Of a stretch of DNA of 64,000 nucleotides, positions 18,911 through 28,041 are shown piece after piece. Both the position numbers and the translations under genes were made by a program. The stretch lies in the NCBI RefSeq assembly GCF_030733385.1, contig NZ_JASHJC010000001.1, positions 310,001-374,000 on the forward strand, in the 5' to 3' direction. This DNA is from Roseovarius sp. MMSF_3359 (GTDB lineage: Bacteria > Pseudomonadota > Alphaproteobacteria > Rhodobacterales > Rhodobacteraceae). Within the stretch, counting starts at the first letter, position 1, and the number at the start of each line of letters is the position of its first letter. Below the pieces are notes generated by a model that saw only the letters and a program-made list of their open reading frames with translations, did no database searches and had not been told where the DNA came from.

Positions 18911-18941
18911 ATTGGGGTCGCCTCCGGGCGGCCCCAATTTC
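18911..18941 (+). terminator. Terminator of groESL
   Basis: A 12-bp stem (18911-18922 with 18927-18938, one G-U pair) closed by a TCCG loop and followed by a short T run. It lies 22 nt after the groEL stop. Confidence 0.8.
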
Positions 18942-18954
18942 GTTGAATGCCCGC

Positions 18955-18975
18955 TTTGAGCCCGAAGCGGACATT
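18955..18975. repeat. Dispersed 21-bp intergenic motif, copy 1
   Basis: This 21-bp stretch, containing GCGGACATT, matches 61886-61906 in 18 of 21 positions on the same strand. Both copies lie just downstream of a terminator. It is not part of any gene here. Confidence 0.5.
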
Positions 18976-19116
18976 TTTCGTGGTGCCGCGAACGTCCGTT
19001 CCACAAACAGTGCTCAAAAGTGACCCATAGAATTGGCGCTGAACAGTTGGCACATGATCGTTGGGTCAGGCGCTTCTCGTATCGAACCGAACATAGATGT
19101 ATCTATGCGTGGTATA

Positions 19117-19569
19117 TCAATCGTTATACAATTCTAACGGAAGCATCTTATCCTTCAGAAGGCGTTTTTCGACTTTAGCCCATAAACCTTCTCCGACTTC
19201 GTTCGTAACCGATGTACCCAGTGCCTTTGCCAGACGCGTTTTATTTTCAACCGAATATGTAGCTTTGTGGGCACCAATCAAAATGCTCGCAAGTGCAAAC
19301 ACTGCATTCTCGTCCGATGCGTTTTCTTCCAAATAACTAGAAATTAGTTTTTGAAGTATGTCGAATGCGCCAGTTACAGAAAAAAAGTGAATTGACGCGA
19401 TTAGTTCTTGTTCGCCAAATCCTGACTCTGTGATGAGTTCTTCCAAATCGCCATTCGTCATCGATACGAGCATGCAGACATCACTCAACCAAGCGTCCAA
19501 ATCCGGATTTTCCGACGCATAGTTTCTTTTGCACAGACTAACTAACATTTTGGGGACGAATGGGGGCAC
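19117..19569 (-). CDS. Unknown AT-rich gene
   Basis: 150 residues from a GTG start, which is preceded by AGAAGGAG at a good distance; the next start in frame is the Met at codon 8. The product is mainly helical, with no signal peptide or membrane segment and no recognised domain. Its base composition is clearly more AT-rich than the neighbours on both sides, with rare codons such as TTA and ATA-type usage, so it is probably acquired DNA. It lies alone between the groEL terminator region and a minus-strand membrane-protein gene. A role in stress, immunity to phage or a toxin pair cannot be shown from this sequence. Confidence 0.6.
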   Translation of the reverse strand: MPPFVPKMLVSLCKRNYASENPDLDAWLSDVCMLVSMTNGDLEELITESGFGEQELIASIHFFSVTGAFDILQKLISSYLEENASDENAVFALASILIGAHKATYSVENKTRLAKALGTSVTNEVGEGLWAKVEKRLLKDKMLPLELYND

Positions 19570-19678
19570 GTTTAAGTTCTCCTTCTGTTAGTTATTGAAA
19601 CTACTTGGATACCGTCGTTCAGGCTATCACATTGAACGGTCGGTTTGTCCGCACAGCAGACAATCCCAGAGTGTTGAG

Positions 19679-20698
19679 TTAGTTGAACGTCCCCGCCACG
19701 CGGCCCAATAGCATGAAGGCGCGGGCGGTGCGGGTGTCGGAGAGTTCGGATATCTCGGCATCCGTCGCGGTTTCGGCGAATTGTGTGAACATCCGGTCGA
19801 AGAGGCGCAGGAAGTGATGCGCGGCATCGCGGAAGATCGTGTCGTTTCGCATCCGTGTGGCGGCAAGCGCCAATGACGAGCGGTCGCGCACACCGCCCAG
19901 GGAGGCGATTGTCCGACCGCGTTCGCCGGCGGCGAAGCGGCGCCAGATTTCGGGGCGGGCCATGTCGGGGCGCAGATCATCCATGTAGATTCCGTCCTGC
20001 GACAGGAGCGTCAGCACGTCCTGCGCGGCCTGAATAAGCTGCGATGTGGAACGATCCTTCAAGGCCCGGCGCAAGGCGGCAAACCCGGCCTTGTCCGCGG
20101 CATTTTCCGGGAAGTTCAGGGCCAGGATGAAATCGGGCCGTTCCGGTGGCGGCTGGATATCCTCGGCCGAGGTGCCAAGCGGCAGTGCCACCTGGTCGTC
20201 GCTTGCGGCCTCTGGTGCGGCGGGCGGTGGTGCCGGGCGGGCAGTGGCCGTCTCGCGCGATGAGGAAAACGTGGCCAAGGCGCTTTCGGTCTTGCGTTGC
20301 GCGGCGGCGATCTCGTCAAGTTTCTTGGACACCGACGGTTCGGTAACCGTGTTCCGCCCCTGGCTTTGCGCGACATAGGTCTGCCGGATGGCGTCGATGG
20401 CCGTCTGCAACCGCTGGCTTTCCTCGCGCATGACCTTGCTGGCCCGCGCCGCCGTCGCCGCTACCCAGATCATCGCGACCGGCATGAAAATCGCCAGCAG
20501 GACCATCACGAATTGCAACGCCCCGCCCGAGCCGTTGAACATCCCGCTTGGTGCCAGCACGAGGAAAAACACCGCCGTGGCCAGCAACCACAGCAGGGAC
20601 AGCGCAATCGCGATCACCTCGATGCCGGTAATCGTCTCCTTGCGCGCCTTGTCATAAATCCCCAAGGGGGTCGGATGTGACTCCGGTTGATCGGACAT
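19679..20698 (-). CDS. Conserved membrane protein with coiled region, function unknown
   Basis: 339 residues. A short cytoplasmic N-terminus is followed by two membrane helices (about 27-50 and 61-82), a helical segment (about 85-150) with Gln/Glu-rich heptad-like spacing, a Pro/Ala-rich linker (about 155-170) and a globular C-terminal half with many Arg and Asp residues. I recognise no named domain. It starts 32 nt after the greA stop on the same strand and is probably transcribed with it. Confidence 0.75.
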   Translation of the reverse strand: MSDQPESHPTPLGIYDKARKETITGIEVIAIALSLLWLLATAVFFLVLAPSGMFNGSGGALQFVMVLLAIFMPVAMIWVAATAARASKVMREESQRLQTAIDAIRQTYVAQSQGRNTVTEPSVSKKLDEIAAAQRKTESALATFSSSRETATARPAPPPAAPEAASDDQVALPLGTSAEDIQPPPERPDFILALNFPENAADKAGFAALRRALKDRSTSQLIQAAQDVLTLLSQDGIYMDDLRPDMARPEIWRRFAAGERGRTIASLGGVRDRSSLALAATRMRNDTIFRDAAHHFLRLFDRMFTQFAETATDAEISELSDTRTARAFMLLGRVAGTFN

Positions 20699-20730
20699 GA
20701 TGCTTTGCCATTCAATAAATTGCAGGCGCT

Positions 20731-21201
20731 TCAGATATAGGCGATCTTTAACACTTCGTAAGACTTGTCGCCACCGGGCGTGCGTACCTCGACGCTGTCG
20801 CCCTCATCCTTGCCGATCAGCGCCCGGGCAATGGGCGATTTTATGTTCAGAAGGCCATTTTCGATGCTGGCTTCGTGTTCGCCAACGATCTGCCAGGTCT
20901 TTTCCTCGTCAGTATCTTCATCGACCAGCGTGACCGTCGCACCGAACTTGATCGTGCCAGAGAGCCTTGCAGGGTCGATCACCTCGGCGAGGCCAATCAC
21001 CCCTTCAAGCTCCTTGATGCGGCCCTCGATGAAGGACTGCTTTTCCTTGGCAGAATGGTACTCGGCATTCTCGGACAGATCGCCATGCTCGCGCGCTTCG
21101 GCAATGGCGCGGATGATGGCCGGACGCTCGACCGATTTGAGTTGCTTCAGTTCCGTCTCAAGCGCGGCAAACCCCGCATGCGTCATTGGAATCTTGTCCA
21201 T
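20731..21201 (-). CDS. greA: Transcription elongation factor GreA
   Basis: 156 residues from ATG 21201 ([11 protein letters not shown]). The longer open frame upstream is not conserved. The N-terminal coiled coil carries the acidic tip ([18 protein letters not shown] near 43-60) that reaches into the RNA polymerase secondary channel and triggers transcript cleavage. The C-terminal FKBP-like domain has the usual GATVTL and [14 protein letters not shown] blocks. GreA rescues backtracked polymerase. Confidence 0.97.
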   Translation of the reverse strand: MDKIPMTHAGFAALETELKQLKSVERPAIIRAIAEAREHGDLSENAEYHSAKEKQSFIEGRIKELEGVIGLAEVIDPARLSGTIKFGATVTLVDEDTDEEKTWQIVGEHEASIENGLLNIKSPIARALIGKDEGDSVEVRTPGGDKSYEVLKIAYI

Positions 21202-21487
21202 TTCGATCGTCCACTGTCTTGTCATTGAGCCGCGGTCTGGCCCGGTATCTATGGGTTGCGTCGTGCAAGACTGCCCCGAGCGAGAGTGCGGATGCAATAG
21301 GGGATGACATTTGGCAAGCCATTCCTGTTCGGGACGGTCCAAAACTGCCGCTTTCCGCCGGTCCGGCGGTGCAAGGTTTCGTTAGGGAATTGCGGCGCGC
21401 GGGGTCATTGGCGAAGCCGCCGCGCCCTCCAGGGCGATAACGTCACGTTCGAATCACAAAACATTCCAAAAAAGTGACAAGTGTGAT

Positions 21488-21516
21488 TTGACACAGGCGA
21501 CTATTTTGGCGATTTT
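21488..21516 (+). promoter_or_regulatory. Possible promoter of the DUF2927 gene
   Basis: TTGACA at 21488-21493, then 17 nt, then GATTTT at 21511-21516. The -35 is perfect and the -10 weak. The predicted RNA start lies only a few bases before the ATG at 21532. The rest of the 330-nt gap between greA and this gene (21202-21531) shows nothing else distinct. Confidence 0.45.
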
Positions 21517-21531
21517 CTGCCTATACGGGTA

Positions 21532-22332
21532 ATGTTGAGGTTTCGCATGTGCAGAGTGTTGAGTGTTTTGGTGGCGGCGGTGGCGGCCTTGTCGATGTCA
21601 ATCGGAGGGTCAGCCGCCGCTGACGACCTGGAAGATGCGCGGATCATCGTTGCCGCGAAGTCGAATACCGTCAAAAAGTGGCACTATCCGCCGCGGTTCG
21701 TCGTGGTGCATGATCAGCCGGTGGATCAAGGCGCGTTTCAAGACGTGACCGACTTCATCGTGAGCGCCACGGGCCTGCCGATCCAGCCGCCGACCTTCGT
21801 GAACATCGCCGAAGACACGTTCGATCCGCGGTTCTACACCGCATCGCGTTACAATCCGCGCCGCACCGAAGCGGGTCAGATGACGTCGGACCTGTTGATC
21901 GCGCAGAAGGAAGATGTGCAGCTTTCGGCCAATGTCTTTGTGTTCATGGTATCGCCGCACCTTGCCTCGCATTTCATCGCGCTGACGTCTTATGGCCGGT
22001 TCTCGGGCAGCCTGACGCGCGGCTATGTGCAGGGCAATGGCCCGTGCTATTTCAAGGTGCTGTCCAACGGTGACAGCATCCAGTTCGGCACCATCCTGAT
22101 CGCGCCCGATGCCGAGGACAACATCCGGCGCCACTGCATCTATGAAGAGATGGTGCAGGCCATGGGCCTGATGAACGATGCGCAGGATTCGAGCTATTTC
22201 ACCTTCGACAACCTGCTCGACAACAAGCCGCGGGACTATGACCGCCGCCTGCTTGCCGCGCTTTATGATCCGCGGATTCGCAATGGCGACGAAGTCGACG
22301 ATGTGCTCAACATCTATGCCAACCTGCAATAG
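21532..22332 (+). CDS. DUF2927 family secreted protein
   Basis: 266 residues with a signal peptide (hydrophobic core about 8-28, cleavage near SAAA-DD). An alternative start at ATG 21547 has a better ribosome site (GAGG) and keeps the signal. The DUF2927 block is clear: RHCIYEEMVQAMGLMND with the paired Glu, then YFTFDNLL and LYDPRIRNGD. The HxxxEE-like helix suggests a zinc-peptidase-like fold in the periplasm, but no activity is established. It is a single gene, followed 155 nt later by the ETF-QO gene. Confidence 0.85.
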   Translation: MLRFRMCRVLSVLVAAVAALSMSIGGSAAADDLEDARIIVAAKSNTVKKWHYPPRFVVVHDQPVDQGAFQDVTDFIVSATGLPIQPPTFVNIAEDTFDPRFYTASRYNPRRTEAGQMTSDLLIAQKEDVQLSANVFVFMVSPHLASHFIALTSYGRFSGSLTRGYVQGNGPCYFKVLSNGDSIQFGTILIAPDAEDNIRRHCIYEEMVQAMGLMNDAQDSSYFTFDNLLDNKPRDYDRRLLAALYDPRIRNGDEVDDVLNIYANLQ

Positions 22333-22487
22333 GCAATAGCCGGGCGCCCCCGAATTCCGTCAAATCCCGCAAGATTTGCGCAAAATGGTCGCGACGACAT
22401 GGTTTAACGTGCCGTCGCGATTGCAATGGTGGCATCTCTAGTTTAGCCAATCTCAAATCGAATTTTTGCCCGAGAGGAGCGAGCAGA

Positions 22488-24122
22488 ATGGCCGAGATTG
22501 AACGCGAAGCAATGGAATACGATGTTGTCATCGTGGGCGCCGGTCCTGCGGGGTTGAGTGCCGCGATCCGTCTGAAACAGCTGGACCCGAGCCGCGAGGT
22601 GGTGGTGCTGGAAAAAGGCAGCGAAGTGGGCGCGCATATCCTGTCGGGCGCCGTGCTTGATCCCTGCGGTCTCGATGCGCTGATCCCCGATTGGAAGGAA
22701 AAGGGCGCGCCGCTCAACACGCCGGTCAAGGATGACAATTTCTTCATGCTGGGCGAGGCGGGCAAAATCCGCATCCCGAACTTCCCGATGCCGCCGCTGA
22801 TGAACAACCACGGCAATTACATCGTGTCGATGGGCAATGTCTGCCGCTGGATGGCGGAACAGGCCGAAGAAATGGGCATCGAGATTTTCCCCGGCATGGC
22901 CTGCTCGGAAATCGTTTATGACGAGGCGGGCAACGTCAAAGGCGTGGTCGCCGGTGAGTTCGGCAAAGAAGCTGATGGCAGCCATGGTCCGAACTACGAG
23001 CCGGGCATGGAATTGCACGGCAAATACGTCTTCCTCAGCGAGGGCGTGCGCGGCAGCTTGGCCAAGGAAGTGATTGCCAAATACGACCTGTCGCAGGGCA
23101 AGGAGCCGCAGAAATTCGGCATTGGCATGAAAGAGATCTGGGAGATCGACCCGCCCAAGCACAAGGAAGGCTCCGTCACCCACACGATGGGTTGGCCGCT
23201 GGGGGGTAATGCCGGCGGTGGCTCCTTCATCTATCACCTTGAGAACAATCAGGTTTACGTGGGTTTCGTGGTCCACCTGAACTACCGCAACCCGCATCTC
23301 TTCCCGTACATGGAGTTCCAGCGGTTCAAGCATCACCCGATGGTGGCTGAACTGCTGAAAGGCGGTAAACGCGTTGCTTATGGCGCCCGTGCGATCAGCG
23401 AAGGCGGCTATCAGTCGATGCCCAAGATGGTCGCGCCCGGCGTGGCGCTTCTGGGGTGTTCGGTGGGCATGGTGAACGTGCCGCGGATCAAGGGCAACCA
23501 CAACGCGATGCTGAGCGGCATGGCTGCCGCCGAGGCGGCTCACGCGGCGATCGAAGCGGGCCGCTCGGGCGATGAGCTTAACGACTACGAGACCGAAGTA
23601 CGGACCGGCAAGATCGGCAAGGACCTCAAGAAGGTCCGCAATGTCAAACCGCTCTGGTCGAAATACGGCCTGCTGGCCAGCCTGACCCTGGGCGGGTTCG
23701 ATATGTGGACCAACACGTTCGGTTTCTCGCTCTTCGGGACGCTCAAGCACGGCAAGACCGACGCGGCGGCGACCGAGCAGGCCAGCACGCACAAACCGAT
23801 CGATTATCCCAAACCGGATGGCAAGCTCAGCTTTGACCGGCTGACCAATGTCAGCTTCTCGATGACCAATCACGAGGAAAGCCAGCCCGCGCACCTGCAG
23901 CTCAAGGACCCGAACGTGCCGATGTCGATCAACATGCCGAAATACGCCGAACCGGCGCAGCGGTATTGCCCGGCCGGGGTCTATGAGGTGGTCGATGACA
24001 AGTTCGTCATTAACTTCCAGAACTGCGTGCATTGCAAGACCTGCGATATCAAGGACCCGAGCCAGAACATCAACTGGGTCACACCGCAGGGCGGGGATGG
24101 TCCGAACTATCCCAATATGTAA
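22488..24122 (+). CDS. Electron transfer flavoprotein-ubiquinone oxidoreductase
   Basis: 544 residues, the full family length. The FAD-binding GAGPAGLSAAIRL is at about 17-29, and the C-terminal 4Fe-4S ferredoxin-like module has CPAGVYE then FQNCVHCKTCDIKDP. The central region with GVALLGCSVGMVNVPRIKGNHNAMLSG is the second FAD/quinone part. It takes electrons from the electron transfer flavoprotein, which collects them from acyl-CoA and amino-acid dehydrogenases, and reduces ubiquinone at the inner membrane. etfA/etfB are not in this window. The ribosome site GAGAGGAG precedes the start. It is monocistronic. Confidence 0.97.
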   Translation: MAEIEREAMEYDVVIVGAGPAGLSAAIRLKQLDPSREVVVLEKGSEVGAHILSGAVLDPCGLDALIPDWKEKGAPLNTPVKDDNFFMLGEAGKIRIPNFPMPPLMNNHGNYIVSMGNVCRWMAEQAEEMGIEIFPGMACSEIVYDEAGNVKGVVAGEFGKEADGSHGPNYEPGMELHGKYVFLSEGVRGSLAKEVIAKYDLSQGKEPQKFGIGMKEIWEIDPPKHKEGSVTHTMGWPLGGNAGGGSFIYHLENNQVYVGFVVHLNYRNPHLFPYMEFQRFKHHPMVAELLKGGKRVAYGARAISEGGYQSMPKMVAPGVALLGCSVGMVNVPRIKGNHNAMLSGMAAAEAAHAAIEAGRSGDELNDYETEVRTGKIGKDLKKVRNVKPLWSKYGLLASLTLGGFDMWTNTFGFSLFGTLKHGKTDAAATEQASTHKPIDYPKPDGKLSFDRLTNVSFSMTNHEESQPAHLQLKDPNVPMSINMPKYAEPAQRYCPAGVYEVVDDKFVINFQNCVHCKTCDIKDPSQNINWVTPQGGDGPNYPNM

Positions 24123-24143
24123 AAGGCGCGTGATTTCTTGCTT

Positions 24144-24169
24144 GCGGGGCAGCTTATCGGCTGTCCCGC
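24144..24169 (+). terminator. Terminator-like hairpin after the ETF-QO gene
   Basis: A 10-bp stem (24144-24153 with 24160-24169, one G-U pair) and a 6-nt loop. There is no T-tract, so it may act as an RNA end stabiliser instead. Confidence 0.45.
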
Positions 24170-24230
24170 ATTGCGTTGAAGGGGCGGGCGGATTAGTTTG
24201 CCGGGTGAGCAATCCCAAAGGCAGGCGCAC

Positions 24231-25946
24231 GTGAAACTCAGATCTCTTTCCCTTGCCGTTCTGGCAGCCGCGTTGCAGCTGTCCCCGGCCCCCGTAAAGG
24301 CAACCGAAGATGTGGGTGCCTATCTGGCCGCGCTTCAGGCCCGGTATCAGAATGACTTTACCGCGGCGGCGGAGCATTTCACGCGGGCGCTGATCAAGGA
24401 CCCGTCCAATCCCGCATTGATGGAAAACGCCATTGCGTCCTTCGTCGGTCTGGGTGAGATCGACAAGGCGCTGCCAATCGCGCAACGCATCGAGGAGGCC
24501 GACCTGCTGAGCCAGGTCGCGCATATGGCGCTTGTTGCGGATGAGGGGCGGCGCGAGGATTACGATGCGCTACTTGACCGGATCGAGCGCAACCGAGGTA
24601 TCGGTGAGTTGGCCGATGGCCTGATCTCCGCCTGGGCGCATATGGGCAAAGGCGACATGAAGACCGCGCTCGAGCTTTTTGACAAGGTGGCCGATCAGCG
24701 CGGATTGCGCAGCTTCGCGATCTATCACAAGGCGCTGGCCCTGGCATCTGTCGGTGATTTCGAAAGCGCCGAACAGATTTTCACCGGCGCCTCCGATGGC
24801 CCGATGCAGCGCACACGGCGCGGCACCATGGCCTGGGCGCAGGTTTTGAGCCAGTTGGAGCGCAACGAAGAAGCGGTCGCGGTCATCGACGATGTCTTTG
24901 GTGCGGGCCTTGACCCGGAGATCGAAGAATTGCGGCGCAAACTTGCCGCGGACGAACGCCTTCCCTTCAGCGTAATCGGTGGCGCCCGCGATGGTGTGGC
25001 CGAGGTGTTTTTCTCGCTCGGACGGGCGTTGCAGGCCGACGCGGGGCAGGATTACGTGCTGCTTTACGCGCGGATTGCCGAATACCTGACGCCTGACAAT
25101 GTCGATGCGATCCTGATGACGGCAGAGCTTCTGGAAAACCTGCAACGCTATGAACTGGCAACCGCGGCCTATCGCCGTGTGCCGCGCGATCACCCTTCGT
25201 ATTACCTTGCCGAACTGGGCCGGGGCGAGGCGCTGCGCCGGTCGGACAAAATCGATGCCGCGGTGGAGGTCCTGGAGCAGCTGTCGCAGACCCATGGCGA
25301 CGTCCCGGTGGTGCATGTGTCCGCTGGTGATCTCTATCGTCAGCTTGAGCAGTTCAGCAAATCGGCAAAGGCCTATGACCGGGCGCTGCGGATCTATGCC
25401 GAACGCCAAGAGGAACAATGGTTTGTCTACTACGCGCGCGGCATCAGCTATGAGCGTTTGGGCGAATGGGACAAGGCCGAGGCAGATTTCCGCAAGGCGC
25501 TGGAGCTCAACCCCGAACATCCGCAGGTCCTGAATTATCTCGGCTATTCGATGGTTGAAAAGCAGATCAATCTCGACGAGGCGCTGGACATGATCGAACG
25601 CGCCGTCGCTGCGCGTCCGGACAGCGGGTACATCATCGACAGCCTCGGGTGGGTGCTTTACCGCCTGGGCCGCTACGAAGAGGCGGTTGGCCATATGGAG
25701 CGCGCCGCCGAGCTTGAGCCCGTCGATCCGGTTGTGAACGACCACTTGGGCGATGTCCTCTGGGCCGTGGGCCGGTACCAGGAGGCCGAATTCCAGTGGC
25801 ACCGCGCACTGTCCTTTGTGGACCAAGGCGAAACCACGTCGGATGTCGATCCCGACCGCATTCGCCGCAAGCTCGAAGTCGGACTGGATCAGGTGCTTGA
25901 AGAAGAGGGCAGTGCCCCGCTGAAAGTCGTCGATGAAGAAGGCTAA
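24231..25946 (+). CDS. Secreted tetratricopeptide-repeat protein
   Basis: 571 residues from GTG 24231, which gives VKLRSLSLAVLAAALQLSP, a good signal peptide; an upstream TTG at 24198 would bury it. The mature protein is almost entirely TPR-type helical repeats. The clearest are at about 415-455 (YYARGISYERLGEWDKAEADF) and 485-520 (DSLGWVLYRLGRYEEAVGHMERA). It is probably a periplasmic or outer-membrane-associated scaffold. It overlaps ispE by 14 nt, so both are expressed together. This neighbourhood does not point to a specific role. Confidence 0.87.
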   Translation: MKLRSLSLAVLAAALQLSPAPVKATEDVGAYLAALQARYQNDFTAAAEHFTRALIKDPSNPALMENAIASFVGLGEIDKALPIAQRIEEADLLSQVAHMALVADEGRREDYDALLDRIERNRGIGELADGLISAWAHMGKGDMKTALELFDKVADQRGLRSFAIYHKALALASVGDFESAEQIFTGASDGPMQRTRRGTMAWAQVLSQLERNEEAVAVIDDVFGAGLDPEIEELRRKLAADERLPFSVIGGARDGVAEVFFSLGRALQADAGQDYVLLYARIAEYLTPDNVDAILMTAELLENLQRYELATAAYRRVPRDHPSYYLAELGRGEALRRSDKIDAAVEVLEQLSQTHGDVPVVHVSAGDLYRQLEQFSKSAKAYDRALRIYAERQEEQWFVYYARGISYERLGEWDKAEADFRKALELNPEHPQVLNYLGYSMVEKQINLDEALDMIERAVAARPDSGYIIDSLGWVLYRLGRYEEAVGHMERAAELEPVDPVVNDHLGDVLWAVGRYQEAEFQWHRALSFVDQGETTSDVDPDRIRRKLEVGLDQVLEEEGSAPLKVVDEEG

Positions 25947-26772
25947 GGCGTTTGCACCGGCAAAGGTGAACCTGACGCTGCATGTCACCGGTCAGCGAGA
26001 AGATGGATATCACCTGCTCGATTCGCTGGTGATGTTCGCCGATGTCGGTGACCGGATCACCGCCAAATTGTCAGACACGCCGATCATGATCATCAAGGGG
26101 CCGATGGCGGAAACCCTGCCCCGCGACCGCAGCAACCTCGTGGCGCAGGCGGCGGATGCCATGGGTGTGTCGGCGCACATCACGCTGGAAAAGAACCTGC
26201 CCGTGGCCGCGGGCATCGGGGGCGGATCAAGCGACGCCGCGGCGACCTTCCGCGCGCTCTCGGAAGTAAGCGGCAAACCGATCCCCGAAGACCTTGTGCC
26301 GTTTGGCGCGGATGTGCCGGTTTGCATGCACGGCCAGGCGGCGCGGATGCGGGGCATCGGTAATGATATTCATTCCGTGCCGGACCTGCCGGTGCTGCAC
26401 GCGGTTCTGGTCAATCCGAAACTGCCCGTGATGACCGCCGAGGTGTTCAAACGCCTGCGCAATCACAACAATCCGCCGATGCCCGATGACCTGCCGGCCG
26501 GGGCTTCCGCGCGCGAACTGGTCTCCTGGCTCGGGGATATGCGCAACGACCTGCAGGATGCCGCGATCGAGGCGGAACCGATCATCGAACATGTCTTCAA
26601 TACGCTGGCCGTCACGCCGGGCTGCCTTTTGACGCGGATGTCGGGGTCCGGTGGCACCTGCTTCGGTCTTTATGGCGATGCGGAAACCGCGGCCTCTGCG
26701 GCGGGGCGCCTGCATCAGGACTATCCAGGATGGTGGGTGGCGGCGACGCGGTTGAACGGCCCCGTGGCCTAG
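25933..26772 (+). CDS. ispE: 4-diphosphocytidyl-2-C-methyl-D-erythritol kinase
   Basis: 279 residues, typical of IspE. GHMP-kinase motifs are present: PAKVNLTLHVTGQREDGYHLLDS near the N-terminus, the ATP loop PVAAGIGGGSSDAAA near 96-110, and the C-terminal RMSGSGGTCFGLY. It phosphorylates the fourth intermediate of the methylerythritol-phosphate isoprenoid pathway. It converges on the polyprenyl synthase gene, which uses the products of the same pathway, and overlaps it by 4 nt. Confidence 0.96.
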   Translation: MKKAKAFAPAKVNLTLHVTGQREDGYHLLDSLVMFADVGDRITAKLSDTPIMIIKGPMAETLPRDRSNLVAQAADAMGVSAHITLEKNLPVAAGIGGGSSDAAATFRALSEVSGKPIPEDLVPFGADVPVCMHGQAARMRGIGNDIHSVPDLPVLHAVLVNPKLPVMTAEVFKRLRNHNNPPMPDDLPAGASARELVSWLGDMRNDLQDAAIEAEPIIEHVFNTLAVTPGCLLTRMSGSGGTCFGLYGDAETAASAAGRLHQDYPGWWVAATRLNGPVA

Positions 26773-27773
26773 CTCACTCGCGCGACCACGAAATCGGCCA
26801 GGTCGATCAGCATCTGCCGCACCGGATGATCCGGAAGCTTGGTGATGGCGTCCTTGGCCTTGGATGTCCATTGCAGCGCATCCTGCCGCGTCCGCCCAAG
26901 CGCATCATGCTGCGCCAGAAGGGTCAGTGCATGCTCGAGATCACCGTCTCGCTGATCGCCTTTTTCGATGGTCCGGGTCCAGAACGCACGCTCCTCCGTA
27001 TCGGCGGCGGCCACGGCCTTGATGACGGGCAGCGTCAGTTTGCGTTCACGGAAGTCATCGCCCACATTCTTGCCGGTCGCGGCGCTTTGCCCTTGATAAT
27101 CAAGCAGATCGTCCACGATCTGAAACGCGATACCGAGGGCGTCACCATAGTCAAAAAGCGCCTGTATCTGGTCTTCGGCCACGCCCGAGATCACGCCGCC
27201 CACTTCCGTCGCGGCAGAGAAAAGTGCGGCTGTCTTGCCGCGTACGATCTGCAGGTAAATGTCTTCGTCCGTTGCGAGATCCCGCGCGGCGGTGAGTTGC
27301 AATACTTCACCTTCGGCAATCGTCGCAGACGCATTCGCCAGGATATCCAGTACCCGTAGAGAGCCGGTTTCGACCATCAACTGGAATGCGCGTGCAAAGA
27401 GGTAATCGCCCACAAGCACGCTCGACTTGTTGTCCCAGAGCAGGTTGGCCGTGGGCCGTCCGCGCCGCTGCGCGCTTTCATCGACTACGTCGTCATGCAG
27501 AAGCGTTGCGGTGTGGATGAATTCGACTGTCGCAGCCAGGTGCACGTCATACTCGCCGCCATAGCCGCAGAGGTCCGCGGCGGCGAGCGTGAGCATCGGG
27601 CGCAGGCGCTTGCCACCCGCTTCGACCAGATGCGCGGTCACTTCGGGGATACGCGGGGCATGGCGCGATTCCATCCGAGTGCGGATCAGTGCATTAACCC
27701 CGTCCAGCTTGTCGGTCAGGTGCGCAGCCAGCTTCTCATGCGGTTTCGTTGCGGCGTGGTCCAAACCCATCAC
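26769..27773 (-). CDS. Polyprenyl diphosphate synthase for the ubiquinone side chain
   Basis: 334 residues. The first Asp-rich motif is LLHDDVVDES with RRG following; the second is QIVDDLLDYQG; GGKRLRP precedes them. It is a trans long-chain prenyltransferase that condenses isopentenyl units. The small residues before the first Asp-rich motif and the overall sequence fit the octa-/decaprenyl (solanesyl/decaprenyl) class used for ubiquinone, not geranylgeranyl synthases. Exact chain length cannot be read from the sequence. Neighbour ispE supplies its precursors. Confidence 0.92.
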   Translation of the reverse strand: MMGLDHAATKPHEKLAAHLTDKLDGVNALIRTRMESRHAPRIPEVTAHLVEAGGKRLRPMLTLAAADLCGYGGEYDVHLAATVEFIHTATLLHDDVVDESAQRRGRPTANLLWDNKSSVLVGDYLFARAFQLMVETGSLRVLDILANASATIAEGEVLQLTAARDLATDEDIYLQIVRGKTAALFSAATEVGGVISGVAEDQIQALFDYGDALGIAFQIVDDLLDYQGQSAATGKNVGDDFRERKLTLPVIKAVAAADTEERAFWTRTIEKGDQRDGDLEHALTLLAQHDALGRTRQDALQWTSKAKDAITKLPDHPVRQMLIDLADFVVARVS

Positions 27774-27825
27774 ACTCCTGTCACACCGCTCGACAAACGG
27801 TTAGCGGTGCCCTTAAGTCATCCCC

Positions 27826-28041
27826 ATGAAACAGCTTTTGCGCACAACCGACCCCACATCAATTGCCTTTGCCCAGGCGCTGCTTCAGGGCGAGGGTATA
27901 GACTGCTTTGAAATGGACGTAAATATGAGTGTTCTCGAAGGTTCCATCGGTATTTTCCCACGTCGCCTGATGGTGCGGGAGGGCGATTATGATCGCGCCG
28001 CGCGGACGCTTCGGGACAACGGGATCGACGTGGATGGCTGA
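27826..28041 (+). CDS. DUF2007 (putative signal-transducing) small protein
   Basis: 71 residues. It has the family shape: KQLLRTTDPTSIAFAQALLQGEGID then a beta-rich middle and RRLMVREGDYDRAARTL. DUF2007 is a ferredoxin-like small domain of unknown role. Its stop lies 8 nt inside the following methyltransferase gene, so the two are translated together. Confidence 0.8.
   Translation: MKQLLRTTDPTSIAFAQALLQGEGIDCFEMDVNMSVLEGSIGIFPRRLMVREGDYDRAARTLRDNGIDVDG

Noticed and set aside
22443..24524. 693-residue open frame antisense to the ETF-QO gene
   Set aside because: Shadow of a conserved gene with FAD and Fe-S motifs on the plus strand.
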